DNA of 64,000 nucleotides from Solirubrobacteraceae bacterium (GCA_023230855.1 JALNWQ010000004.1:186001-250000), one strand, 5' to 3'. Shown: positions 34,624-42,948, counted from the stretch's first letter. Made by a program: numbers and translations. Notes: a model not told the origin generated them from the letters alone.

Positions 34624-34630
34624 TCGCCGC

Positions 34631-36040
34631 ATGACTGTAGAGGACGCGGATCGGCGGCCCCCGGTGGGCGGCGCGCGACCGACGCCGGACCGCGAGCGCT
34701 ACGCGGGCCTGTTCGCGCAGCGCACGCGCGTGATGAAGAGCTCCGCCATGCGCGACCTCATGGCCCTCACCGAGCGCCCCGAGATCATCTCGCTCGCGGG
34801 CGGCCTGGCCGACACGACGCTCTTCCCCGCCGAGGACCTGGCGAAGGTCCTGTCGCACATGGCCGCCGAGAGCTCGGCCCGCGCGCTGCAGTACGCCCCC
34901 ACCGAGGGGATGGCCGACATCCGGCCCGCGCTCACCGAGGTCATGGCCGCCGAGGGCATGACGGTCGATCCGGACGAGATCCTCGTCACCACCGGGGGCC
35001 AGCAGGTCATCGACCTCGTCTGCAAGACGCTCGTCGACCCGGGCGACGTCATCATCGCCGAGGGCCCCACCTACCCCGGCGCGGTCCCGACGTTCAGCGC
35101 GTACGAGGCCGACGTCGTGCAGGTCGAGCTCGATGCCGACGGGATGCGGATCGACGTCCTGCAGGAGACGCTGGCCCGCCTGGACGCCGAGGGCCGCCGA
35201 CCGAAGTTCATCTACACGATCCCGAACTTCCAGAACCCCGGCGGGGTCACGCTGTCGCTCGAGCGCCGCCGCGAGCTCGTGCGGATCGCGCAGGAGCGCG
35301 AGATCCTCGTGCTCGAGGACAACCCGTACGGGCTGCTGCGCTACGAGGGCGAGGCGCTGCCGACGCTCTACCAGCTCGACGGCGGCCGGTTCGTCGTCTA
35401 CGCCGGCACGCTGTCGAAGATCCTCTCGCCCGGGATCCGCGTGGGGTGGACGCTCGCCCCGGCGCCGGTGCGGCAGAAGATGGTCGTCGGCAAGCAGGGC
35501 AGCGACCTCAACTCGTCGTCGCTGAGCCAGCTCATGGTCGCGTACTACTTCCGCGAGCGGGACTGGCACGACTACGTGCGCCGCCAGGCCGACGTCTACC
35601 GCGCCCGGCGGGACGTCATGCTCGACGAGCTGGGCCGCCACATGCCCGAGGGCGCGACGTGGACGACCCCGCAGGGCGGGCTCTTCGTGTGGCTCACGCT
35701 GCCGTCGTACTTCGACACCACCGACCTGCTGGCCCGCGCTCTGCAGCACAACGTCGCGTTCGTCCCCGGACGCGCCGCCTACCTGGACGGCCGCGGCGGC
35801 CAGAGCGCCCGGATCAACTTCTCGGGCGTCCACGAGGACGACATCCGAGAGGGGATCGCCCGGATCGGCGCCGTCGTGGCCGAGCAGGCGGAGCTGTACG
35901 CGTCGCTCACCGGGAGCACGCCGCCCGGCGCCGGGCGTGGTCGCGGCGCGGCGCCCCCCGGTGCGGCGGGTGACGTCGCGGACGCGGGCGCGCCGATCGT
36001 GCCGCTGCGGACCGCCGGCCGCCGACGGGGGAGCCGCTGA
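34631..36040 (+). CDS. PLP-dependent aminotransferase, class I/II (2-aminoadipate/LysN or MocR-like catalytic type)
   Basis: A 469-residue fold-type I aminotransferase. It has ISLAGGLADTTLFP (53-66), the TTGGQQVID cofactor loop, NFQNPGG (199-205), LEDNPYG (228-234) with Asp230, and the Schiff-base Lys263 in AGTLSKILSPGIRVGW. The sequence is closest in style to 2-aminoadipate/aromatic aminotransferases. It has no N-terminal winged helix, so it is not a full MocR regulator. A C-terminal Gly/Ala/Pro tail of about 40 residues is unusual. Its stop overlaps the ATG of the ligase gene (TGATG), so the products may share a pathway, for instance D-amino acid or cell-wall precursor supply. Confidence 0.9.
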   Translation: MTVEDADRRPPVGGARPTPDRERYAGLFAQRTRVMKSSAMRDLMALTERPEIISLAGGLADTTLFPAEDLAKVLSHMAAESSARALQYAPTEGMADIRPALTEVMAAEGMTVDPDEILVTTGGQQVIDLVCKTLVDPGDVIIAEGPTYPGAVPTFSAYEADVVQVELDADGMRIDVLQETLARLDAEGRRPKFIYTIPNFQNPGGVTLSLERRRELVRIAQEREILVLEDNPYGLLRYEGEALPTLYQLDGGRFVVYAGTLSKILSPGIRVGWTLAPAPVRQKMVVGKQGSDLNSSSLSQLMVAYYFRERDWHDYVRRQADVYRARRDVMLDELGRHMPEGATWTTPQGGLFVWLTLPSYFDTTDLLARALQHNVAFVPGRAAYLDGRGGQSARINFSGVHEDDIREGIARIGAVVAEQAELYASLTGSTPPGAGRGRGAAPPGAAGDVADAGAPIVPLRTAGRRRGSR

Positions 36041-36978
36041 TGCGCATCGCGGTCCTCCAGGGCGGTGGCTCGCTCGAGCGCCAGGTGTCGCTGCAGTCCT
36101 CGCAGCGAGTCGAGGAGTCGCTGCGCCGCCAGGGGCACGAGGTCCACGGGGTCGAGGTCGACGCCGGGCTCGTGGCCCGGCTCGTCGCGCTGCGGCCCGA
36201 CGTCGCCTTCGTCGCGGTGCACGGCGAGGACGGCGAGGACGGCACCGTCCAGGAGCTGCTCGAGGTGCTGGAGATCCCCTACACGGGATCCGGGCCCGCC
36301 GCGTGCGAGCGCTGCTGGGACAAGGTCGTCGCCAAGCGCCACTTCGCCACCGCCGGCATCCCGACCCCCGACGCGGTGAGCCTGTCGGCGGCGGCGTTCA
36401 AGCGGCTGGGGGCCGCCGACGCGATCGGTCGGATCGGCGAGCGGATCGGCTGGCCGATGGTCGTCAAGCCGTCCCGGCAGGGATCCGCGCTGGGGCTGCG
36501 GATGGTGCGGGGACCCGAGGACGCGCCGGACGCGCTGATGGCCGCGCTGTCGTACGGCGACCGGGTGCTCATGGAGCACCGCGTCGACGGGCACGACCTG
36601 TCGGTGACGATCCTCGGGGACGAGGCGCTGCCGATCGTCGAGGTGCACCCCGCCGACGCCGACCCGTACTCGGCGCGGTACACGATCGGACAGACGGCGT
36701 TCACCTGCCCGGCGGACCTGGAGCCGGCGACGACGAGCGCCGCCGAGGCGCTGGCGCTGCGGGCGTTCCGGGCGCTCGGCTGCCGTGGGTTCGCCCGGGT
36801 CGACCTGCTCCTCGACCGCCGCACCCGCGAGCTGACGGTGCTCGAGGTCGACGCGGTGCCCGGCCTGACCCACACGAGCTACCTGCCGGTGGCGGCCGAG
36901 ACGGCCGGGATCGGGTTCGACGCGTTGACCGAGCGGCTGCTGGACCTGGCGCTCGAGGGCGTCACGGACCGGGCCTGA
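36040..36978 (+). CDS. ddl: D-alanine--D-alanine ligase (Ddl) with altered metal-ligand residue
   Basis: ATP-grasp ligase of 312 residues for the D-Ala-D-Ala dipeptide of peptidoglycan. It has the N-terminal GGGSLERQVSLQS with Glu13, HGEDGEDGTVQ, YTGSGP, VVKPSRQGSALG and the metal site EVDAVPGLTHTSYLP (269-283). Known Ddl enzymes have Asn in E-V-N-T-x-P-G; here it is Asp271. Because Asp can also bind Mg2+, activity is likely kept, but a different substrate is possible. Coupled to an aminotransferase gene by a 1-base overlap. Specificity for D-Ala over D-Lac or D-Ser was not judged. Confidence 0.88.
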   Translation: MRIAVLQGGGSLERQVSLQSSQRVEESLRRQGHEVHGVEVDAGLVARLVALRPDVAFVAVHGEDGEDGTVQELLEVLEIPYTGSGPAACERCWDKVVAKRHFATAGIPTPDAVSLSAAAFKRLGAADAIGRIGERIGWPMVVKPSRQGSALGLRMVRGPEDAPDALMAALSYGDRVLMEHRVDGHDLSVTILGDEALPIVEVHPADADPYSARYTIGQTAFTCPADLEPATTSAAEALALRAFRALGCRGFARVDLLLDRRTRELTVLEVDAVPGLTHTSYLPVAAETAGIGFDALTERLLDLALEGVTDRA

Positions 36979-37027
36979 AGGCGGGCGCCCTCCGCGAGCG
37001 GCGCTCCGGTCGGACGGGAGGGCCCGG

Positions 37028-37519
37028 TCAGCCCTGCGAGGACCCGAAGTCCTCGGGCGAGACCTGGTCGAGGAAGCTGCGGAACCGGTCGACGACGTCG
37101 TCGTTCTGCTCCGCGTCGCGCTCGAACTCGATCGCGGACTCCTCGATGACCGCGTCGGCGGCGTAGATCGGGGCGCCACAGCGCACGGCGAACGCCAGCG
37201 CGTCGGACGGGCGGGAGTCGATCTCGACCTCGCGTCCGTTCTGCTCCAGCGTGATCGTCGCGTAGAACGTGTTGTCGCGCAGCTCGGTGACGGCCACCTG
37301 GAGGCACTTCACCTGGAACTCGCCGAGCATGTCGACCATGAGGTCGTGCGTCATCGGGCGCGGGGTCCCGGCGCCCTGCAGGCGCATGAGGATCGCGGCC
37401 GCCTCGGGGTGCCCGATCCAGATCGGCAGGAAGCGGTTGGAGTCGGCGCACTTCAGGAGCACGATCGGCTGCTTGCCGACCATGTCGAAGCTCACGCCGT
37501 AGATGGTCATCTCCTGCAT
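37028..37519 (-). CDS. BFN (bifunctional nuclease, DUF151) domain protein
   Basis: A 163-residue cytoplasmic protein with the BFN core: MTIYGVSFDMVGKQPIVLLK, LPIWIGHPEAAAI, a middle RPMTHDLM and the DSRPSDALAFAVRCGAPIY segment typical of DUF151. A C-terminal acidic helix follows. Plant relatives have nuclease activity; in bacteria (for example Thermotoga) the role is unsettled. The start is ATG 37519; ATG 37510 is also possible but its AGGAG is too close. A TATACT hexamer is about 65 bases upstream. It is convergent with ddl. Confidence 0.9.
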   Translation of the reverse strand: MQEMTIYGVSFDMVGKQPIVLLKCADSNRFLPIWIGHPEAAAILMRLQGAGTPRPMTHDLMVDMLGEFQVKCLQVAVTELRDNTFYATITLEQNGREVEIDSRPSDALAFAVRCGAPIYAADAVIEESAIEFERDAEQNDDVVDRFRSFLDQVSPEDFGSSQG

Positions 37520-37583
37520 ATGCGGGGCCGCACGGATCGGGTGCCCTGAGGGTGCGGGCACCGCGACATCGGCGGTGCCCCGC

Positions 37584-37589
37584 AGTATA
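37584..37589 (-). promoter_or_regulatory. -10 hexamer TATACT of the BFN-domain gene
   Basis: Close to the TATAAT consensus. It predicts a leader of about 58 bases before ATG 37519. Confidence 0.5.
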
Positions 37590-37711
37590 GGCCCGGCCGG
37601 GGCTCTCCCCGCCGCCGGGCGGCATCAGGTCGTCGCACCGTCGACTCCGGCGCTCGCGAGAGCGGACGGCCGGCCGTCTCCGGTCGCGGGACGCGGGGCC
37701 CCGGAACGACG

Positions 37712-37734
37712 ACGGCCCCGCAACGCGGGGCCGT
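37712..37734 (-). terminator. Terminator after tRNA-Ile
   Basis: ACGGCCCCGC (37712-37721) and GCGGGGCCGT (37725-37734), a 10-bp stem with AAC loop, 4 bases past the tRNA 3' end. Confidence 0.75.
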
Positions 37735-37738
37735 GAGA

Positions 37739-37812
<74 letters not shown>

Positions 37813-37939
37813 GAAGGGACCGGAAGCGTAGCGCAGGACGCCGCGCGATGTCCGCTCGCCGGGCCGGGGTCGCGCGAGGACCGGTCGCGCTCGTACGGAC
37901 CCTCCCCGCGCTCGCGGACCCTCCACGTGGCCTGCGGCG

Positions 37940-38812
37940 TCAGGGCTCGAGGCGGGAGACCAGCCGCTGCGCCTGGCCCAGGTCGTCGAGCGGGATCTCG
38001 GCCACGAACCCGTCGCCCTTGGCCCGGACGCGCACGTCGTGCCCGATCGCCTGCGCCAGCCGTCGCGCCAGGTCGTCCGCGGCCGCCGCCTGGTCGGCCG
38101 GCACCGACGATCGGCGCCCCCCGCGACGTCCCGGCTCGGCGGCCAGGGCCCGGGCCCGCTGCTCGAGCACCCGGACGGACCAGCCCTCGGCCGCGGCCTG
38201 ACGGGCGAGGGAGCGACGGGACTCCTGGGTCTCGGCGAGCAGCAACGCCCGCCCGTGGCCCTCGGTCAGCGACCCTTCGCCGACGAGGTCGAGGACCTCG
38301 TCCGGAAGGTCGAGGATCCGCAGCAGGTTCGAGATCGCGACCCGCGATCGACCGACCATCCGACCGACCGCCTCGCGCGTGAGCCCCAGGTCCTCGACGA
38401 GCGCCGCCACCGCACGGGCCTCCTCGACCGGGTTGAGGTCGGCGCGGGCCATGTTCTCGACGAGCGCCGCCTGGAGCGCCGTCGCGTCGTCGTGCTCCTG
38501 CACGAGCGCCGGGATCTCCTCGAGCCCGGCGAGCTGCGTCGCCCGCCACCGCCGCTCGCCGGCGACGATCTGGAACCGTCCGCCGGGCAGCGGTCGCACG
38601 AGCACCGGCTGCAGGACCCCGCGCTCGGCGATCGAGCCGGCCAGCGCCTGCAGCGCCTCGCCGTCGAACGTCCGTCGCGGCTGCTGCGGATTGGGAACGA
38701 CGAGCTCGACCGGCAGCGTCCGCAGCTCGACCGGGGCGTCGGCCCCCTCCCCCAGCTCGTCCGTCGCCAGGATCGCCGCGAGTCCGCGGCCCATGCCTCG
38801 TTGCCTAGCCAC
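37940..38812 (-). CDS. parB: Chromosome-partitioning protein ParB
   Basis: CTP-dependent DNA clamp that loads at parS and organises the origin. The 290-residue protein starts with the ParA-interaction motif (RGMGRGLAAIL), then the ParB/Srx CTP-binding core with GERRWRA (85-91) and ENMARADLNPVEEA. The helix-turn-helix GLTREAVGRMVGRSRVAISNLLRI and a C-terminal dimerisation segment follow. The GTG at 38812 is chosen because AAGGAG lies about 10 bases upstream and the N-terminal motif is complete; an ATG at 38794 would lose part of it. Overlaps the parA stop by 8 bases. Two parS sites are 850-900 bases away. Confidence 0.96.
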   Translation of the reverse strand: MARQRGMGRGLAAILATDELGEGADAPVELRTLPVELVVPNPQQPRRTFDGEALQALAGSIAERGVLQPVLVRPLPGGRFQIVAGERRWRATQLAGLEEIPALVQEHDDATALQAALVENMARADLNPVEEARAVAALVEDLGLTREAVGRMVGRSRVAISNLLRILDLPDEVLDLVGEGSLTEGHGRALLLAETQESRRSLARQAAAEGWSVRVLEQRARALAAEPGRRGGRRSSVPADQAAAADDLARRLAQAIGHDVRVRAKGDGFVAEIPLDDLGQAQRLVSRLEP

Positions 38813-39617
38813 GCGCGACCATCTCCTTGGCGAGCTCGAAGTACGCCGCCGCTCCACTGGAGTGCGGGTCGTGATGGATGACCGGGACGCCGAAGCTCGG
38901 CGCCTCGCTGATGCGGACGTTCCGCGGGATGACCGTGTCGAAGACGAGGTCGGGGAAGTGCGTGCGGACCTCCTGCGCCACGTCGTGCGCCAACCGCGTC
39001 CGCGTGTCGTGCATCGTCAGGAGCATCCCGGCGATGGCCAACCGTGGGTTCAGTCGCAGCTGGACGAGGCGCAGGGTCTCGAGCAGTCCGGCGAGCCCCT
39101 CCAGCGCGAAGTACTCCGTCTGGACCGGCACGATGACGCGGTCCGCCGCGGCCAGCGCGTTGATCGTCAGCGGGCCGAGCGACGGCGGGCAGTCGAGGAG
39201 GACGAACTCGTAGTCGTCGCGCACCGGCGCGAGGACGTCGCGCAGACGGTGGTCGCTTCCGCTCTCCCGCGCCAGCTCGACGGTCGACGCGGCCAGGTCC
39301 GGGTTGGCCGGGAGGAGCGAGAGCCCCTCGATGTCGGTCGCGATGACGGCGTCGGCGGTGGCGACGTCGCCCCGGATGACGTCGTAGACGCTCGGCTCGG
39401 TCGTCTTCGACGCGCCGAGCGCGACCGTGGCGTTCGCCTGGGCGTCGATGTCGACGAGCAACGTGGCGAAGCCCGCCTCGGCGATGCACGCCGCGAGGTT
39501 GACGGCGGTCGTCGTCTTGCCGACGCCGCCCTTCTGGTTTGCGATCGCGTAGACGGTGCCCAAGGGGCTGGAACGGTACCGGTCGACGCACGCCGACCAG
39601 TCCCCGACGGACCCCAT
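38805..39617 (-). CDS. parA: Chromosome-partitioning ATPase ParA (Soj)
   Basis: Deviant Walker ATPase that segregates ParB-parS complexes. KGGVGKTTT (29-37) carries the signature Lys29; DIDAQANATVALG and LLDCPPSLG follow, with VIPRNVRISEAPSFG near the C-terminus. Length 270. The first roughly 20 residues are not conserved: the core begins at VYAIANQKGG, so a TTG start at 39560 (LGTVYAIANQ) is also possible. It follows rsmG across the 301-base parS region and is co-transcribed with parB. Confidence 0.96.
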   Translation of the reverse strand: MGSVGDWSACVDRYRSSPLGTVYAIANQKGGVGKTTTAVNLAACIAEAGFATLLVDIDAQANATVALGASKTTEPSVYDVIRGDVATADAVIATDIEGLSLLPANPDLAASTVELARESGSDHRLRDVLAPVRDDYEFVLLDCPPSLGPLTINALAAADRVIVPVQTEYFALEGLAGLLETLRLVQLRLNPRLAIAGMLLTMHDTRTRLAHDVAQEVRTHFPDLVFDTVIPRNVRISEAPSFGVPVIHHDPHSSGAAAYFELAKEMVARG

Positions 39618-39661
39618 CGGCTCTCACCGGTCGCCCTCGCTCGTCGAACGCCGTGTCGCGG

Positions 39662-39677
39662 TGTTTCACGTGAAACA
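39662..39677. promoter_or_regulatory. parS site, perfect consensus
   Basis: TGTTTCACGTGAAACA, the full 16-bp ParB-binding consensus, 44 bases upstream of the parA start. Confidence 0.97.
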
Positions 39678-39719
39678 CCGAGCGAGGCTGAAGCGCCGAC
39701 CGCCACGCGCCGTCCCGGG

Positions 39720-39735
39720 CGTTTCACGTGAAACG
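39720..39735. promoter_or_regulatory. parS site, near-consensus
   Basis: CGTTTCACGTGAAACG: palindromic with the 14-bp parS core intact and the outer T/A pair changed to C/G. It is centred 58 bases from the first site. Confidence 0.93.
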
Positions 39736-39918
39736 CCCCCAGGCTCACCCGGCGACGCGCCGCCGGCCCGACGCGAGGAGATCCCGAGCGTCGCGCCCCG
39801 TCCCGAGCCCGAGGCCTGCTCCACGGGTGTAGCCGCGGCGACGCCAGTCGCGCGACCAGACCCGACCCAGGAGGCGGCGCTCCGGCGTGGTCCCCCGAGG
39901 CGCCCGCCGGGCGGGACC

Positions 39919-40635
39919 TCAGCCCAGCGGCCGTCGTCGGGCCAGCCCGACCCGCCGCGGGAAGCCCTTCGGCGTCGGACCCGGCTTCGGGACGACCATC
40001 AGACGGTGGTCGCGGGCGCCGTCCCACGGAACGACCGGACGCTCGTCGATCGCCCCCATCGCCAGCGCGGCCCGCGCCACCTCGGCGGCCGCCCGCTCCT
40101 CCGCGTCCAGCGCGCCCTTCCACGCGACGAGCGACCCACCGACGCGCAGCAGCGGCCCTGCGTACTCGATGAGCACCCCCAGCGGCGCCACCGCCCGCGC
40201 CGTCACGACGTCGTGACGGCCCAGCCCGTCGGGCCAGTCCTCCGCGCGCGCGTGGACGCCCACGAGGTTCGACAGGCCCAGGCGCTCGGCGACGCCCACG
40301 ACCCACCCGACCTTGCGCCCGACCGTGTCGAGCGCCACCACGGTGCACGCCGGGCGAGCGATGGCCAGCACCAACGCCGGCACGCCCGCCCCGGTCCCGA
40401 TGTCGACGATCCGCTCGGCCGACGAGACCGCGTCGACCGTCAGGCCGCTGAGTCCGTCGGCGACGTGCCGGTCCACGGCGACGTCGGGATCGCGCACCGT
40501 CGTCGCCGCGTGCTCGTCGGTCGCGAAGACCTGCAACAGATCGTGCAGCGCGGTCGTCGCCTCGGGCGACAGGTCATGCTGCCGCTCCAGCGCCCGCAGG
40601 CGAGCCTCGGCGACGTCCCAGTCGCCGACGGTCAC
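39919..40635 (-). CDS. rsmG: 16S rRNA (guanine527-N7)-methyltransferase RsmG (GidB)
   Basis: Methylates G527 of 16S rRNA using S-adenosylmethionine. The 238-residue protein has DRHVADGLSG, the SAM-binding motif DIGTGAGVPALVLAI, LDTVGRKVGWV, VTARAVAPLGVLIEY and a C-terminal Pro/Lys region. GTG 40635 overlaps the khpB stop (GTGA). The place between khpB/jag and parA is the standard one near oriC. Confidence 0.95.
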   Translation of the reverse strand: MTVGDWDVAEARLRALERQHDLSPEATTALHDLLQVFATDEHAATTVRDPDVAVDRHVADGLSGLTVDAVSSAERIVDIGTGAGVPALVLAIARPACTVVALDTVGRKVGWVVGVAERLGLSNLVGVHARAEDWPDGLGRHDVVTARAVAPLGVLIEYAGPLLRVGGSLVAWKGALDAEERAAAEVARAALAMGAIDERPVVPWDGARDHRLMVVPKPGPTPKGFPRRVGLARRRPLG

Positions 40636-41114
40636 CGTGCGCGACGCGGGGTGACGACGAGGTGGCGATCGGGCTCGTCGCCCTCGCTGTGGGTCGAGAC
40701 GTCGTCCCGCTCCCGCAGCTGCTCGTGGACGAACCGACGCTCGCTCGCCGTCATCGGGTCCAGGGCCACGGCGCCCCCGGTCCGCACCGCGCGGTCGCCG
40801 GCGTCGGTCGCGATCCGGGTGAGGATCGTCGCGCGACGCGTGCGGTAGTCCCCCGCGTCGACGGTGACGACCCACCGCCCGCCCGGCGCGTGCCGGGCCG
40901 CGACCCGGGTCGCCAGGTGCTGCACCGCGTCGATGACCTGGCCGTGCCGGCCGATGAACGGCGCCACGCGATCCCCCTGCAGGGTGGCGGTGATCCGCTC
41001 CCCCCGACGCTCCACCTCGACGTCGTCCCCGGCGTCGAGCGCGCTCGCGACGCGACCCACCAGCAGGGCCACCTCGCTCGCGATCCGGTCGCCGAGCTCC
41101 TCGTCGATGCCCAT
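40632..41114 (-). CDS. khpB: KH/R3H-domain RNA-binding protein KhpB (Jag/SpoIIIJ-associated)
   Basis: A 160-residue RNA-binding protein. A KH-type domain covers about 40-95 with FIGRHGQVIDAVQHL as its GxxG loop region. The R3H domain (about 95-155) carries DAGDYRTRR and MTASERRFVHEQL, then a DRHLVV end. There is no N-terminal Jag domain, as in other actinobacteria. KhpB binds many mRNAs and sRNAs and influences cell elongation and division. It lies between yidC and rsmG in the conserved oriC operon. Confidence 0.94.
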   Translation of the reverse strand: MGIDEELGDRIASEVALLVGRVASALDAGDDVEVERRGERITATLQGDRVAPFIGRHGQVIDAVQHLATRVAARHAPGGRWVVTVDAGDYRTRRATILTRIATDAGDRAVRTGGAVALDPMTASERRFVHEQLRERDDVSTHSEGDEPDRHLVVTPRRAR

Positions 41115-41116
41115 GG

Positions 41117-41938
41117 TCAGCGACGCCTTCCGGACTTCTTCTTCTTGCGCTTGCGCGGGGGCGGCGGCGGGGCGCTACCGGACGATCCGCCCTTCCTCAC
41201 CGGCTCGTCGTCCTCGGGGACCTCGAGCGGCTTGGCGTGACCGTAGACCTTGATGAGGCCCCACTGCTGGACGAGCGTGAAGACGTTCGTCGTGATCCAG
41301 TAGAGGAACAGGCCGGACGGCGGCTTGATCGGGATGAGGAAGAACGCGAAGACCAGCGGGAGGCCCATCATGAGCCGCTTCTGGTTCTTGTCCGCCGTGG
41401 GCGGCATGTTGACCAGCGACGACGCCATCTGGGAGACGATGTAGATGACGAGCAGGAGGATGAGCAGGCCCACCTCGGGGTAGGCCGTGATGTCGTCGAT
41501 CCCGAGGAACCCCTCGCCGTGGCCGCCGCCGTCGATCAGGCCACAGGGCTGCGCCGTCTGGCCGCAGATCTCGTCGCGGAGGTCCGTCCGCAACATGTAG
41601 AAGAACGCGATCAGGAACGGGATCTGCACGAGGATCGGCAGACACGACGCGAACGGGTTGACCTTGTGCTCGGCGTAGAGCTTCATCGTCTCCTGCTGGA
41701 GACGCGGACGATCGTCCTTGTACTTCGCCTGCAGGGCCTTGAGCTGTGGCGCGATCACCTGCATGCCCCGCATGCCCTTGAACGCCTTGACGCCCAGGGG
41801 TAGCACCGCCAGGCGGAGCAGGATCGTCAGCAGGATGATCGAGACGCCCCAGTTCCCGACGACGCCCTCGATGAACTCGAGGATCGGCAGGAAGATCTCG
41901 ATGAGCCACTGGAGCGGCGCGATGACGGCGACAGGCAT
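41117..41938 (-). CDS. yidC: Membrane protein insertase YidC/Oxa1
   Basis: Inserts membrane proteins with or without SecYEG. The 273-residue protein has five membrane helices; the conserved Arg in LLTILLRLAVLPLG (about residue 42) lies in the hydrophilic groove. The cytoplasmic hairpin (about 70-95) is charged, PFASCLPILVQIPFLIAFFYML follows, and the last helices contain GLPLVFAFFLIPIKPPSGLFLYW. The C-terminal 25 residues are Lys/Arg-rich (RKRKKKKSGRRR), likely a ribosome-contacting tail. It is short, without a periplasmic P1 domain, as in Gram-positive YidC. khpB follows after 2 bases. Confidence 0.96.
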   Translation of the reverse strand: MPVAVIAPLQWLIEIFLPILEFIEGVVGNWGVSIILLTILLRLAVLPLGVKAFKGMRGMQVIAPQLKALQAKYKDDRPRLQQETMKLYAEHKVNPFASCLPILVQIPFLIAFFYMLRTDLRDEICGQTAQPCGLIDGGGHGEGFLGIDDITAYPEVGLLILLLVIYIVSQMASSLVNMPPTADKNQKRLMMGLPLVFAFFLIPIKPPSGLFLYWITTNVFTLVQQWGLIKVYGHAKPLEVPEDDEPVRKGGSSGSAPPPPPRKRKKKKSGRRR

Positions 41939-41947
41939 GGGCCTCGT

Positions 41948-42208
41948 TCAGCTGGGAGTGGACGGACGTCGCGAGCGGAAGACGCGCTGATCCGACACGG
42001 GATCGTAGCCGCCGTGGCTCCACGGGTTGCAGCGAAGGATGCGCCACGCGGCCAAGACCGCGCCGCGCAGGGCGCCCTGGGTCCGGATCGCCTCGACCGC
42101 GTAGTGGCTACAGGTCGGCTCGTACCTGCAGGTCCGCGGCAACGCCGGGCTGATCCACCGTTGATACAGGCGGATGGGGGCGACGAGCGCCTCGCGGACG
42201 AGCCTCAC
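41948..42208 (-). CDS. yidD: Membrane protein insertion efficiency factor YidD
   Basis: An 86-residue small protein with a basic amphipathic N-terminus (LVREALVAPIRLYQRWISP) and the Cys-rich core CRYEPTCSHYAVEAI, ending in RCNPWSHGGYDPV. It helps YidC-dependent insertion. It overlaps rnpA by 4 bases and precedes yidC in the usual order. Confidence 0.95.
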   Translation of the reverse strand: MRLVREALVAPIRLYQRWISPALPRTCRYEPTCSHYAVEAIRTQGALRGAVLAAWRILRCNPWSHGGYDPVSDQRVFRSRRPSTPS

Positions 42209-42609
42209 GACCCCTCCTTCGCCGCCGCGGACGCAGCCCGGTCGACGAGCTCGCCCAACGCTGCGGAGACCCCGGCCAGACCCTCGCGCTCGGCCAGGTC
42301 GTGGGCGTCGGACCGCGCGACGATGACGACGTCGACGGACGTGGGCAGACGCTCCGCGAGCGGGGAGAACGCCTCCCGCAACAGGCGCTTGACGCGGTTG
42401 CGCTCCACCGCGCCGCCGACGCGGCGGGACACGCTCAGGCCGACCCGTGGGTCGGTCCCGTCCCCCGGCTCGCCCGCGCGGGGGAAGAGGTGCAGCACGA
42501 GGTGACGGTTGCCGAACGAGCGACCGCGCCGGAAGACCCGGTCGAAGTCCGCGCTGCGCGTCAGCCGGCCCCGCTTCGGCCGCCTCGCGGCCGCACGGGG
42601 GTCGGCCAT
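42205..42609 (-). CDS. rnpA: Ribonuclease P protein component
   Basis: A 134-residue basic protein that helps the RNase P RNA mature tRNA 5' ends. It has RLTRSADFDRVFRRGRSF near the start and the family signature RNRVKRLLREAF. An N-terminal extension of about 12 basic residues is present. It lies next to rpmH and overlaps yidD, the conserved order near oriC. The RNase P RNA gene is not in this window. Confidence 0.95.
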   Translation of the reverse strand: MADPRAAARRPKRGRLTRSADFDRVFRRGRSFGNRHLVLHLFPRAGEPGDGTDPRVGLSVSRRVGGAVERNRVKRLLREAFSPLAERLPTSVDVVIVARSDAHDLAEREGLAGVSAALGELVDRAASAAAKEGS

Positions 42610-42613
42610 CGAC

Positions 42614-42748
42614 TCAGACGGTCAGGCGGCGGCGGCCCTTGGTGCGCCGCCGCTTGAGGACCGCCCGACCCGCCTTCGACGCCATGCGGGCGCGGAAGCC
42701 GTGGGTCCGGGCGCGCTTGCGCTTCTTGGGCTGGTAGGTGCGCTTCAT
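42614..42748 (-). CDS. rpmH: Large-subunit ribosomal protein bL34
   Basis: A 44-residue, very basic ribosomal protein: MKRTYQPKKRKRARTHGF followed by RMASKAGRAVLKRRRTKGRRRLTV-type sequence in two pieces, standard for bL34. The ATG at 42748 is fixed by this N-terminus. It is the first gene of the rpmH-rnpA-yidD-yidC-khpB-rsmG-parA-parB run, and divergent from dnaA. Confidence 0.97.
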   Translation of the reverse strand: MKRTYQPKKRKRARTHGFRARMASKAGRAVLKRRRTKGRRRLTV

Positions 42749-42811
42749 CTCAGGAGTCCTCGGTGGCCGGCGGGCGTCGACGTTCGCGCCCGCCACAGGC
42801 ACGGATCGCGC

Positions 42812-42817
42812 AGTCTA
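42812..42817 (-). promoter_or_regulatory. -10 hexamer TAGACT of the rpmH operon
   Basis: 63 bases upstream of the rpmH ATG; the leader would be about 57 bases. Confidence 0.5.
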
Positions 42818-42948
42818 GCGCGGTCGACCGCGCTCCTGCACCCCGCCGTCCGAGCCGCTCCCACGGCGCGCGCCACGCCTTTCCCGCTGTTTGCGGGATC
42901 GGCCTATCAAGAGCCTCGGACGGGTCGATCGGACGGGGCCTCCGTTGC

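Larger units (their letters stand above)
39618..39918. other. parA-rsmG intergenic region holding two parS sites
   Basis: About 300 bases with two 14-bp GTTTCACGTGAAAC cores and otherwise Pro/Arg-coding-like GC-rich DNA with no supported gene. The parA promoter should lie here; I could not place one with confidence. Confidence 0.7.
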
